Source: Fluviibacter sp964387485
Lineage (GTDB): Bacteria; Pseudomonadota; Gammaproteobacteria; Burkholderiales; Rhodocyclaceae
DNA: 8,738 bases
NCBI GenBank assembly: GCA_964387485.1
Contig: CAYLWV010000067.1
Coordinates: forward strand, 1 to 8,738
Direction: 5' to 3'
Shown here: positions 1 through 6,376 of the stretch, one piece after another
Position numbering within the stretch: position 1 is the stretch's first letter
How the letters are laid out: every line of letters starts with the position of its first letter
Position numbers and translations under genes: made by a program
Notes under the pieces: model-generated
Database searches by the model: none
Told to the model about the DNA's origin: nothing
Seen by the model: the letters and a program-made list of their open reading frames with translations, nothing else

Positions 1-126
1 GACGGCACCCGCGAAACTCTGGTCACAGGCAGCGTCAAGCTGGCCTGTGTCAACCTCAAGACCCTTCGACCCGTTTCTATTCCTGACTGGCTGCACAGCC
101 AACTACAACCTAGCGACGCATCATGA
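1..126 (+). CDS. ybgC: YbgC-family acyl-CoA thioesterase, C-terminal fragment
   Basis: The first 41 codons of the window read in frame 1 to a TGA at 124-126. The peptide contains VKLACVN followed by TLRPVSIPDWL. This resembles the C-terminal strand and tail of hotdog-fold thioesterases of the YbgC/TolQ-associated type, where the chain ends in a basic-proline segment. The 5' part lies outside the window, so the catalytic Asp region cannot be seen. The family hydrolyses acyl-CoA or acyl-ACP thioesters in the cytoplasm and is usually the first gene of the tol-pal cluster. Here the stop overlaps the tolQ start (ATGA), as expected for a co-transcribed and translationally coupled pair. The assignment rests mainly on position plus the short conserved tail. 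Confidence 0.75.
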   Translation, partial: DGTRETLVTGSVKLACVNLKTLRPVSIPDWLHSQLQPSDAS

Positions 127-803
127 CTCCTCCCACTCAAGACATGTCCATCCTCAGCCTGGTGCTCAATGCCGGGCCCGTCGTCCAGGGCATCATGCTC
201 CTGCTGCTCATCGTCTCCTTCATGTCGTGGTACTACATCTTCCTGAAGTGGATGACCGTACGCGCCGAAAAGCAGAAAACCAACGAATTCGAACAATCAT
301 TCTGGTCGGGTAGCAGCCTCAATGATCTCTATCAGGCCGCATTGAATGATCGCCACAATGCCGGCAGCCTGGAGCGTATTTTCGAATCCGGCCTGCGTGA
401 GTTCAACAAACTGCGTGACCAGCATACCCTGGAGCCCAAAGACATTCTGGACGGCTCGCGCCGTGCCATGCGCGCCACCTATCAGCGGGAACTCGACCGC
501 ATCGAATCGCACCTCGCCTTTCTGGCCTCGACCGGTTCGGTATCGCCTTACGTCGGTCTGTTTGGCACCGTCTGGGGCATCATGCATGCCTTCCGTGGTC
601 TAGCCAACGTCGGTCAGGCCACGCTATCGTCCGTCGCCCCCGGCATTGCCGAAGCCCTGGTCGCCACAGCGATCGGTCTGTTCGCGGCAATTCCAGCCGT
701 AGTGGCCTACAACCGCTTCTCGTACGACATCGACCGCCTGGCCTCGCACTTCGAATCCTTCATGGAAGAGTTTTCGAACATCCTCCAGCGTCAGATGAAG
801 TAA
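123..803 (+). CDS. tolQ: TolQ, inner-membrane proton channel subunit of Tol-Pal
   Basis: The product is 226 residues, close to the 230 of E. coli TolQ and of the ExbB/MotA proton-channel family. With TolR it forms the proton-motive-force-driven motor that energises TolA. Three hydrophobic segments are visible: about 18-40 (GIMLLLLIVSF), 138-160 (GSVSPYVGLFGTVWGIMHAF, the hallmark of the family) and 172-197 (APGIAEALVATAIGLFAAIP). The large loop between the first two is cytoplasmic in the family. The ATG at 123 overlaps the upstream stop as ATGA, which argues for coupling. An internal ATG at 144 (MSILSLVL) would also give a normal N-terminus, and neither start has a clear Shine-Dalgarno sequence. 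tolR follows after 12 nt. Confidence 0.96.
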   Translation: MTPPTQDMSILSLVLNAGPVVQGIMLLLLIVSFMSWYYIFLKWMTVRAEKQKTNEFEQSFWSGSSLNDLYQAALNDRHNAGSLERIFESGLREFNKLRDQHTLEPKDILDGSRRAMRATYQRELDRIESHLAFLASTGSVSPYVGLFGTVWGIMHAFRGLANVGQATLSSVAPGIAEALVATAIGLFAAIPAVVAYNRFSYDIDRLASHFESFMEEFSNILQRQMK

Positions 804-815
804 GGGTGCTGCGCA

Positions 816-1229
<414 letters not shown>

Positions 1230-1231
1230 CC

Positions 1232-1235
1232 GGAG
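1232..1235 (+). promoter_or_regulatory. Ribosome binding site deciding the TTG start of tolA
   Basis: GGAG lies 6 nt before the TTG at 1242 and 24 nt before the next in-frame candidate, ATG at 1260. Normal Shine-Dalgarno spacing therefore favours the TTG start. Confidence 0.6.
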
Positions 1236-1241
1236 TCCAGA

Positions 1242-2236
1242 TTGTCGTTTTCCGGTTTCATGTCTCGCCTGAAGGATCTCTGGTCACAACGCCGCCCGGC
1301 ATCGGGTGGCGCGATGCCGCTCAACCGGGAAATGGAAGAAAAAGCCCGGGAACGCAAAGCACTGATCTATACCGTGGCCATGCACCTGATGCTGGTGATT
1401 TTTCTGATCATCAGCATCAACTGGAAAAACAGCGAACCGCAGCCCATGCAGGCCGAGATCTGGACGCCACAGCAGCTGGCCGCTGCCACGGCTGCCGCCC
1501 AGCGNNNNNNNNNNNNNNNNNNNNNNNNNNNNNNNNNNNNNNNNNNNNNNNNNNNNNNNNNNNNNNNNNNNNNNNNNNNNNNNNNNNNNNNNNNNNNNNN
1601 NNNNTAAACCCGAAGGCCGATATCGCCATCAAACAGGAAAAGAAAACCGAGAAAGACCCGAAGCCCAAGGACGTCAAGGACGATAAGAAAAAAGACGACA
1701 AGAAAAAGCCCGACACCAAAGACACCAAGGACGACAAGAAAAAACCGGATCCCAAGGATACCCGTAAGAAAGCCCAGGATGACTTCCTGGAAGAACTGAA
1801 GCGCGAAGAGCAAAAGCTGGCTGCCCAGAAACAGCAGGCCGCACAAAAGCAACAGGCAGCAGCGGCCGCTGAAGCACGCGCCCAGCGCGAGGCCGCCATG
1901 CGCGCCCAGGCCGGCGCCGAGGCCAAGGCAGCAGGGGCAGAGCGCGCCAAAGGCGATGACCGCAGCTATCTATCGAAGCTCAAAACCAAAATCCGCGGCA
2001 ATGTGATCCTACCGCCCAATGTGCAGGGCAACCCGGCCGCCGTCTTCCGCGTCACACAGCTGCCCTCAGGTGAAGTGATTGATGTACGCCTGGTCAAATC
2101 GAGCGGCAATCCGCAGCTCGACACAGCCGTTGAACGCGCCATCCGTAAATCTTCACCGCTCCCGGTACCCGAAGGACGATCCCCGGATCGGGTGATCGAC
2201 ATCACCTATCTGCCCTTCGAGAAACCCCCCACCTGA
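1242..2236 (+). CDS. tolA: TolA, periplasm-spanning linker protein (interrupted by an assembly gap)
   Basis: TolA joins the TolQR motor to TolB/Pal at the outer membrane. The visible N-terminal part (about 87 residues from the TTG start) has one membrane span at about 40-60 (IYTVAMHLMLVIFLIISI). It includes His48, in the place of the histidine that contacts TolQR in the family, followed by AEIW as in many betaproteobacterial TolA proteins. After the run of N, 209 residues read from 1607 to the TGA at 2234-2236. They comprise a lysine/aspartate-rich segment, a Gln/Ala/Glu-rich helical stretch, and a C-terminal TonB-like domain III (from GDDRSYLSKLK to DITYLPFEKPPT). The two parts are in different frames across exactly 100 N, and TAA at 1605-1607 is in frame with the N-terminal part. 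I read this as a wrongly sized gap, not a broken gene. The true missing length should be 3n+2. A reader ignoring this would call a short truncated protein plus an orphan open frame from 1898. Confidence 0.9.
1505..1604. other. Assembly gap of exactly 100 N inside tolA
   Basis: The run is exactly 100 N, the conventional placeholder for a scaffold gap of unknown size. It falls where the low-complexity, repeat-prone domain II of TolA begins, a likely cause of assembly failure. The frame before the gap (codons starting 1242, 1245 and so on) and after it (1607, 1610 and so on) can only be joined if the missing length leaves a remainder of 2 when divided by 3. Confidence 0.97.
1694..1762 (+). repeat. 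36-nt imperfect tandem repeat encoding Lys/Asp-rich 12-residue units in TolA
   Basis: Two 33-nt near-copies begin at 1694 and 1730, a period of 36 nt. They encode DDKKKPDTKDT and DDKKKPDPKDT, separated by a lysine codon. A shorter related unit (DVKDDKKK) precedes them. The stretch is part of the TolA linker and lies just after the assembly gap, so more copies may be hidden in the gap. Confidence 0.75.
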
Positions 2237-2261
2237 TCTGCAGAACCCTACCGCCTATAAT
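2233..2261 (+). promoter_or_regulatory. Possible internal promoter immediately before tolB
   Basis: A perfect TATAAT occurs at 2256-2261, with CTGATC at 2233-2238 (3 of 6 matches to TTGACA) at a 17-bp spacing. Transcription from it would start at or within a few bases of the tolB ATG at 2268, giving a leaderless or nearly leaderless message. No Shine-Dalgarno sequence is seen before that ATG. E. coli is known to have an internal promoter upstream of tolB, so one here would be reasonable. The match could also be chance. Confidence 0.4.
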
Positions 2262-2267
2262 CTCGCC

Positions 2268-3566
2268 ATGAATCTGCTTACTTTTTTTTCCCGAAAAGCC
2301 CGCGCCACACTGGCCCTGATCTCTCTGATCGCCCTGGCCGCACCCGTCAGCGCCCAGCTGAACATTGAAGTGGTGGGCGCCGGCATGCAACGCATCCCTG
2401 TTGCTGTGCCAAATTTTGGCGGTGATGACGCCCTGGGGCGTGAAATTGCCATAGTCGTGCGCAATGATCTGGCAGGGACCGGCCTCTTCAACATCATCAA
2501 CACCGATACGCTGGTCGCCGAAGAAAATAGCGCTGTCGATTTCAATGCCTGGCGCACCCGTGGTGCCGACGCCCTGGCCACGGCTACCGCTACCCGCCCC
2601 GGCGGGCAAATTGAAGTGCGTGTTCGCGTGGCCGACATCGTGAAACGCGGCACACTGGGCAATACCGTCGTCACCGTGCCGGGTAACAGCGCCCGTCTGG
2701 CTGGTCACAAAGTGGCCGACTTTATCTATCAGAAGCTGACCGGTCAGCCCGGCTACTTCTCGTCACGCATTGCCTACGTTCTGAAACAGGGGAACGGTCC
2801 CACAGCCCAGTATCAGCTGATCGTTGCCGATGCGGATGGCCAGAACCCGGTACCGGTCTTCAAGTACAACCAGCCGATCATCTCGCCGGCCTGGTCGCCT
2901 GATGGCAGCAAACTGGCCTATGTGTCTTTCGAGAAGAGTAAACCGGTCATTTTTGAGCAAACGCTCAAAACCGGCGCCCGCCGTGCCGTCGCCAGCTTCC
3001 GTGGCTCGAACTCCGCTCCGGCCTGGTCGCCCGACGGCAGCCGCCTAGTGGTGGCGCTTTCCCGCGAAGGCGGCACTCAGCTCTACAGCATTGCACTGGC
3101 CACCGGCCAGGCAACGCGCATCACCAACACCTCCGGCATCGATACCGAACCGGCCTTCTCACGGGATGGTCAGTGGATCTATTTCACGTCGGATCGGGGC
3201 GGCAGCCCTCAGATCTACCGCATGCCGGCCAATGGGGGCAGCGCCCAGCGCGTCACCTTTGATGGCAACTACAACGTCTCGGGGCGCCCCTCGCCGGATG
3301 GCCGCTCCCTGGCATTCATCACCCGCCGAGACGGCGGCTTCCGTGTCGCCTCGCTGGATCTGGCTACCCGCCAGGTCACCGTACTGACCGACTCTCAGCG
3401 TGATGAATCACCGACTTTCGCCCCCAACGGCCAAATGATTCTGTATGCCACCATCCTGGGGGGACGCGGTGTTCTGGCGGCCGTCTCCGCTGATGGACAG
3501 ATCCGCCAGCGCCTCTCGGCCGTGAATGGCGACGCCCGTGAACCGGCCTGGGGCCCCAACCGTTAA
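2268..3566 (+). CDS. tolB: TolB, periplasmic beta-propeller of Tol-Pal
   Basis: The product is 432 residues, the usual length for TolB. A signal peptide covers about 1-29, with a basic segment (SRKAR), a hydrophobic core and a probable cut at VSA before QLNIEV. Residues about 31-165 form the N-terminal domain that meets TolA in the family. From about 165 the six-bladed WD40-like propeller begins. PD40 motifs are visible at about 206-222 (SPAWSPDGSKLAYVS), 250-264 (APAWSPDGSRLVVAL), 294-310 (EPAFSRDGQWIYFTSDR), 340-354 (RPSPDGRSLAFITRR), 381-395 (SPTFAPNGQMILYAT) and at the end (EPAWGP). TolB binds Pal and is released by TolA during cell constriction. The start lies 31 nt after tolA, has no clear ribosome binding site, and follows a TATAAT. 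A run of eight T lies in codons 5-8. Confidence 0.97.
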   Translation: MNLLTFFSRKARATLALISLIALAAPVSAQLNIEVVGAGMQRIPVAVPNFGGDDALGREIAIVVRNDLAGTGLFNIINTDTLVAEENSAVDFNAWRTRGADALATATATRPGGQIEVRVRVADIVKRGTLGNTVVTVPGNSARLAGHKVADFIYQKLTGQPGYFSSRIAYVLKQGNGPTAQYQLIVADADGQNPVPVFKYNQPIISPAWSPDGSKLAYVSFEKSKPVIFEQTLKTGARRAVASFRGSNSAPAWSPDGSRLVVALSREGGTQLYSIALATGQATRITNTSGIDTEPAFSRDGQWIYFTSDRGGSPQIYRMPANGGSAQRVTFDGNYNVSGRPSPDGRSLAFITRRDGGFRVASLDLATRQVTVLTDSQRDESPTFAPNGQMILYATILGGRGVLAAVSADGQIRQRLSAVNGDAREPAWGPNR

Positions 3567-3663
3567 ATCACTCTTAACCAAGAATTAAGCTCCGGCATGG
3601 AAAATGCTTCTGTCTCAAGGGCTTGATCGCTTACAATTCTAAAAAACTTTCGGAGTCACACTC
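3567..3663 (+). promoter_or_regulatory. tolB-pal intergenic region with a possible pal promoter and ribosome binding site
   Basis: This 97-nt gap is the longest within the tol-pal cluster. TACAAT at 3632-3637 could be a -10 element (5 of 6 matches), but no convincing -35 element stands at the right distance (TTCTGT at 3608-3613 is poor). A short inverted repeat, CTTAA (3573-3577) and TTAAG (3585-3589), lies near the tolB stop, and there is no terminator-like hairpin followed by T. GGAG at 3652-3655, 8 nt before the pal ATG, is a good ribosome binding site, stronger than those of most neighbours. That fits the high abundance of Pal in known species. Confidence 0.4.
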
Positions 3664-4191
3664 ATGCAAACCATCTCCCGCAAACATTTTGTGCGCCACC
3701 TGATACCGGCTCTGGCCGTGGCCCTGCTGGCCGCTTGTAGCTCAACCCCGGACAATAGCTCGGACCTGGCAACGGTTGATGCCACCGGTACTTCGGGCAT
3801 TCCGAAGCTGTCAGCTGCTGCCCTGGCCAAGCTGCGCGACCCGAACAGCCCGCTGTCCAAGCGCAGCGTGTTCTTTGACTACGACCAATACGACGTCAAG
3901 GGTGAGTACAAGAACCAGCTGCAAGCTCATGCCAAATTCATCGCTTCCGAACCGAACGCCCGCGTTCTGATTCAGGGCAACACCGATGATCGCGGCAGCC
4001 GTGAATACAACCTGGCACTGGGTCAACGCCGTGCGGACGCCGTCAAGAAGCAGCTCGTGCTGATGGGCGCTCCGGAATCGCAGATCGAATCCGTCAGCCT
4101 GGGTAAGGAAAAGCCGAAGGCCCTGGGTGATAACGAAGCAGCCTGGGCCGAGAACCGTCGCGCCGATATGCTCTATAACGGCGAATATTGA
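3664..4191 (+). CDS. pal: Pal, peptidoglycan-associated outer-membrane lipoprotein
   Basis: The product is 175 residues, typical of Pal. A lipoprotein signal peptide covers 1-24 and ends in the lipobox LLAAC, so Cys25 would be lipidated and become the mature N-terminus. A Ser/Thr/Asp-rich linker runs to about residue 65. The OmpA-like peptidoglycan-binding domain follows: VFFDYDQYDV at 69-78, then NTDDRGSREYNLALGQRRA at 106-124 with the Asp and Arg residues that bind diaminopimelate in homologues, and ENRRADM near 163-169. Pal anchors the outer membrane to the cell wall and is the partner of TolB and TolA. The start is supported by GGAG 8 nt upstream. The stop is 2 nt before the chosen cpoB ATG, so the two are very probably co-transcribed. 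Confidence 0.98.
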   Translation: MQTISRKHFVRHLIPALAVALLAACSSTPDNSSDLATVDATGTSGIPKLSAAALAKLRDPNSPLSKRSVFFDYDQYDVKGEYKNQLQAHAKFIASEPNARVLIQGNTDDRGSREYNLALGQRRADAVKKQLVLMGAPESQIESVSLGKEKPKALGDNEAAWAENRRADMLYNGEY

Positions 4192-4193
4192 TC

Positions 4194-5006
4194 ATGATGC
4201 GGTCTCTTCCGGCGGCGCTGGCCGCCGCCGGTTTGCTTTGTGCACTCCCGGCGCAGGCAGGTCTGTTTGATGATGATATCGCCCGCAAGCAGGTAAGCGA
4301 TCTCCAGAAAACCACCAGCCAGACGCTGATCGACCAGACGCGTCAGATTGACCAACTCAATCGCGAAGTTGCCGAACTGCGCGGCCAGATTGAAGTTCTG
4401 GTCAATCAGATTGGTGAACTGGACAAGCGCCAGAAGGATTTCTATCTGGATCTGGATAATCGCCTGCAGGGCATCGAAGCCGGCAAAGGCAAAACCGTTG
4501 CCAAACCTGCCTCTGCGCCAGCTGGCGAAACCAAGCTTGCTGACAAAGCCGATCTGAAGACCGACAGTAAAACCGAGACCAAATCCGACAGCAAAGTCGA
4601 CGCCAAGGTCGATAGTAAACCAGCCGCCGATGACCCGGCAGCCGCACTGAAAGCCTACGAAGCGGCACTGGGCCTGTTCAAGGCCGGCAAATACAAAGAA
4701 GCAGCTGCCGCATTCGACAAATTCGGCAAGAGCTTTGGTGAAAGCGAGCAGGCACCGGCCGCCCAGTTCTGGCTGGGCAACAGTTATTACGCCCTGGGCG
4801 ACTGCAAGCAGGTGATCGGTTCGCAGCAGAAACTGCTGGCGAAATGGCCCAAGAATACGCGTGCGCCCGATGCCATGGCGAATATCGCCAACTGCCAGGC
4901 CGAGCTGGGCCAGAAAGCCGAGTCACAAAAGACGCTGAAAGATCTGGTCGCCAGATATCCGGAGTCCAAGGCTGCAGGCGCTGCAAAACAACAACTGAAG
5001 AAATAA
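4194..5006 (+). CDS. cpoB: CpoB (YbgF), periplasmic Tol-Pal-associated TPR protein
   Basis: The product is 270 residues from the ATG at 4194; an ATG at 4197 or a TTG at 4188 overlapping the pal stop are alternatives. A signal peptide covers about 1-22 and ends in AQA. A coiled coil of about 34-93 (QIDQLNREVAELRGQIEVL and on) matches the trimerisation region of the family. A Lys/Asp/Ser-rich linker with tetrapeptide repeats runs about 102-145, and tetratricopeptide repeats follow from about 150 to the end (KAYEAALGLFKAGKYKEAA, then QFWLGNSYYALGD). In E. coli, CpoB binds TolA and PBP1B and coordinates peptidoglycan synthesis with outer-membrane constriction. Two cysteines (204 and 234) lie in the TPR part and could pair in the periplasm. 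The cysteine in the signal peptide does not fit a lipobox. queE begins 6 nt after the stop. Confidence 0.95.
   Translation: MMRSLPAALAAAGLLCALPAQAGLFDDDIARKQVSDLQKTTSQTLIDQTRQIDQLNREVAELRGQIEVLVNQIGELDKRQKDFYLDLDNRLQGIEAGKGKTVAKPASAPAGETKLADKADLKTDSKTETKSDSKVDAKVDSKPAADDPAAALKAYEAALGLFKAGKYKEAAAAFDKFGKSFGESEQAPAAQFWLGNSYYALGDCKQVIGSQQKLLAKWPKNTRAPDAMANIANCQAELGQKAESQKTLKDLVARYPESKAAGAAKQQLKK
4209..4231 (+). other. Strong GC hairpin at the start of cpoB
   Basis: CCGGCGGCG (4209-4217) and CGCCGCCGG (4223-4231) form a perfect 9-bp all-GC stem with a 5-nt loop. It begins 15 nt after the cpoB start codon and about 18 nt after the pal stop. No T-run follows, so it is not a standard intrinsic terminator. 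The bases also encode the Ala-rich core of the signal peptide, so the symmetry may be partly a by-product of alanine codons. Confidence 0.6.
4551..4622 (+). repeat. Six tetrapeptide repeats in the CpoB linker
   Basis: Residues 120-143 of CpoB read as six four-residue units of the form D/E-x-K-x (DLKT, DSKT, ETKS, DSKV, DAKV, DSKP). They make a flexible, highly charged linker between the coiled coil and the TPR domain. The DNA copies are diverged at third positions. Confidence 0.7.
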
Positions 5007-5012
5007 ACGGGC

Positions 5013-5681
5013 ATGGCGGATCAGCGTGGCGCGAATCGTGAAACAACGGTTCGCCTGACCGAAATATTTTTTTCACTGCAGGGTGAAGCGGCGCGCTCCG
5101 GTTTACCCACCGTATTTATTCGTCTGACCGGTTGCCCGCTGCGCTGCACCTGGTGCGATACCGAATACGCCTTCACCGGCGGAACGCCCACCGACATCAG
5201 TGCCATTCTGGTGGAGGTTGCCAAATACCCGACACGCCATGTTTGCGTCACCGGCGGCGAGCCCCTGGCCCAGAAAAGCTGCCTCCCTTTGCTCGCAGCC
5301 CTTTGTGATGCCGGTTATGACGTGTGCCTGGAAACCTCCGGCGCACTGGACATACAATCGACCGATCCCCGCGTGGCACGGATCATGGATCTGAAAGCCC
5401 CCGGTTCCGGCGAGTGCGCACGCAACCTGCTTGGCAATATTGCCGATCTGCGTGCCACGGACGAAATCAAAATTGTCCTGGCCTCCCGGGCCGACTTTGA
5501 CTGGGCCGCCGACATGATCCGCACGCACGGACTGACCGAACGCTGTGACGTGGTGCTGTCACCGGTCGCCGGCCAACTCGACCCGACGGCACTGGCCGAA
5601 TGGATTCTGGCAGAAGGCTTGCCGGTACGTTTTCAGATTCAGATGCATAAACTTTTGTGGAGCGACGCCCGTGGCAAGTAA
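5013..5681 (+). CDS. queE: QueE, 7-carboxy-7-deazaguanine synthase (radical SAM)
   Basis: The product is 222 residues, normal for proteobacterial QueE. It converts 6-carboxy-5,6,7,8-tetrahydropterin to 7-carboxy-7-deazaguanine in the queuosine/preQ0 pathway, using SAM, a 4Fe-4S cluster and Mg2+. The substrate-contact segment TEIFFSLQGE lies at 16-25. The radical SAM cluster motif is C41-x3-C45-x2-C48 (CPLRCTWCDT), followed by TGGEP at 80-84, which contacts the SAM amino group in the superfamily. MDLKAPGSGE at about 125-134 and QMHKLLW near the C-terminus are also typical. The ATG lies 6 nt after cpoB with only a weak ribosome binding site, and the 3' end overlaps the queC start by 11 nt. The gene seems to be in the same transcription unit as tol-pal. 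Confidence 0.96.
   Translation: MADQRGANRETTVRLTEIFFSLQGEAARSGLPTVFIRLTGCPLRCTWCDTEYAFTGGTPTDISAILVEVAKYPTRHVCVTGGEPLAQKSCLPLLAALCDAGYDVCLETSGALDIQSTDPRVARIMDLKAPGSGECARNLLGNIADLRATDEIKIVLASRADFDWAADMIRTHGLTERCDVVLSPVAGQLDPTALAEWILAEGLPVRFQIQMHKLLWSDARGK
5659..5662 (+). promoter_or_regulatory. Ribosome binding site deciding the GTG start of queC
   Basis: GGAG inside the end of queE lies 8 nt before the GTG at 5671. The frame itself is open upstream to an ATG at 5545, but the extra 42 residues are an out-of-frame reading of queE and do not resemble QueC. Confidence 0.75.
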
Positions 5682-6369
5682 CGATCTCATCGCACCACCG
5701 GCGGTTGTGCTGCTATCCGGGGGACTGGACTCGGCCACCACACTGGCCATTGCCCGGGATCAGGGGTTTGCCTGCCATGCCATCGCCTTTGATTACGGCC
5801 AACGCCATCGGGCCGAACTCGATGCTTCGCTGCGGCAGGCCAAGGCCCTGGGTGCGCTGACCCATCGCGTGGTGCATGTGGATATGAACCAGTTTGGCGG
5901 CTCAGCCCTCACCGACTTTTCGATTGACGTACCGGAAGCCCACAGCCAAGCGGGCATTCCCAGTACCTATGTGCCGGCACGCAACACGGTGATGCTGTCA
6001 CTGGCCTTGGCCCTGGCCGAAACACTGCAAAGCCGTGACATCTTTCTCGGCGTCAATGCCGTCGACTATTCAGGTTATCCGGATTGCCGTCCGGAATACA
6101 TCGCGGCGTTTGAGCAGATGGCCAACCTGGCCACCAAAGCCGGCGTTGAAGGCACGCGTTTCCGTATTCACGCACCGCTCATTGACTTGAGTAAAGCCGA
6201 GATCATTCGTACCGGTACCGCATTGGGCGTGGACTACAGCCTGACCGTGTCGTGTTATCAGGCGAGCCCGGAAGGCCGCGCCTGCGGGCATTGCGACTCC
6301 TGCGCCCTGCGCGCCGAAGGCTTTGCCGCTGCCGGCATCCCCGATCCGACGCCCTACATCTGCAGATAG
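5671..6369 (+). CDS. queC: QueC, 7-cyano-7-deazaguanine (preQ0) synthase
   Basis: From the GTG at 5671 the product is 232 residues, the normal QueC length. It uses ATP and ammonia to turn 7-carboxy-7-deazaguanine, the QueE product, into preQ0. The N-terminal PP-loop VVLLSGGLDS (12-21, with SGGLDS at 16-21) is the ATP pyrophosphatase motif. FDYGQRH at 40-46 and STYVPARN at 98-105 are typical of the family. The C-terminal zinc site is C195, C205, C208 and C211 (CGHCDSC), followed by LRAEGF. The start is supported by GGAG 8 nt upstream and by an N-terminus that begins just before the PP-loop. The 11-nt overlap with queE implies coupled translation of two consecutive enzymes. queD is not in the window. 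Confidence 0.96.
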   Translation: MASNDLIAPPAVVLLSGGLDSATTLAIARDQGFACHAIAFDYGQRHRAELDASLRQAKALGALTHRVVHVDMNQFGGSALTDFSIDVPEAHSQAGIPSTYVPARNTVMLSLALALAETLQSRDIFLGVNAVDYSGYPDCRPEYIAAFEQMANLATKAGVEGTRFRIHAPLIDLSKAEIIRTGTALGVDYSLTVSCYQASPEGRACGHCDSCALRAEGFAAAGIPDPTPYICR

Positions 6370-6376
6370 ACCTCGC

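Noticed and set aside
1417..1950. Minus-strand open frames spanning the assembly gap in tolA
   Set aside because: They owe their length to the N run being read as open, and their Ser/Phe/Leu-rich sequence is the complement of the Lys/Asp repeat coding region of tolA.
1898..2236. Separate small TonB-C-terminal-like gene starting at ATG 1898
   Set aside because: The same frame is open back to the gap and encodes the TolA linker, so this is the 3' part of tolA and not a gene of its own.
2202..2708. Minus-strand open frame opposite the start of tolB
   Set aside because: It is antisense to the TolB signal peptide and N-terminal domain, has no ribosome binding site, and resembles no family I know.
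3550..3557. GGGGCCCC self-complementary block at the end of tolB
   Set aside because: It has no loop and no T-run, so it cannot form a useful hairpin in one RNA strand; it encodes the final Trp-Gly-Pro of TolB.
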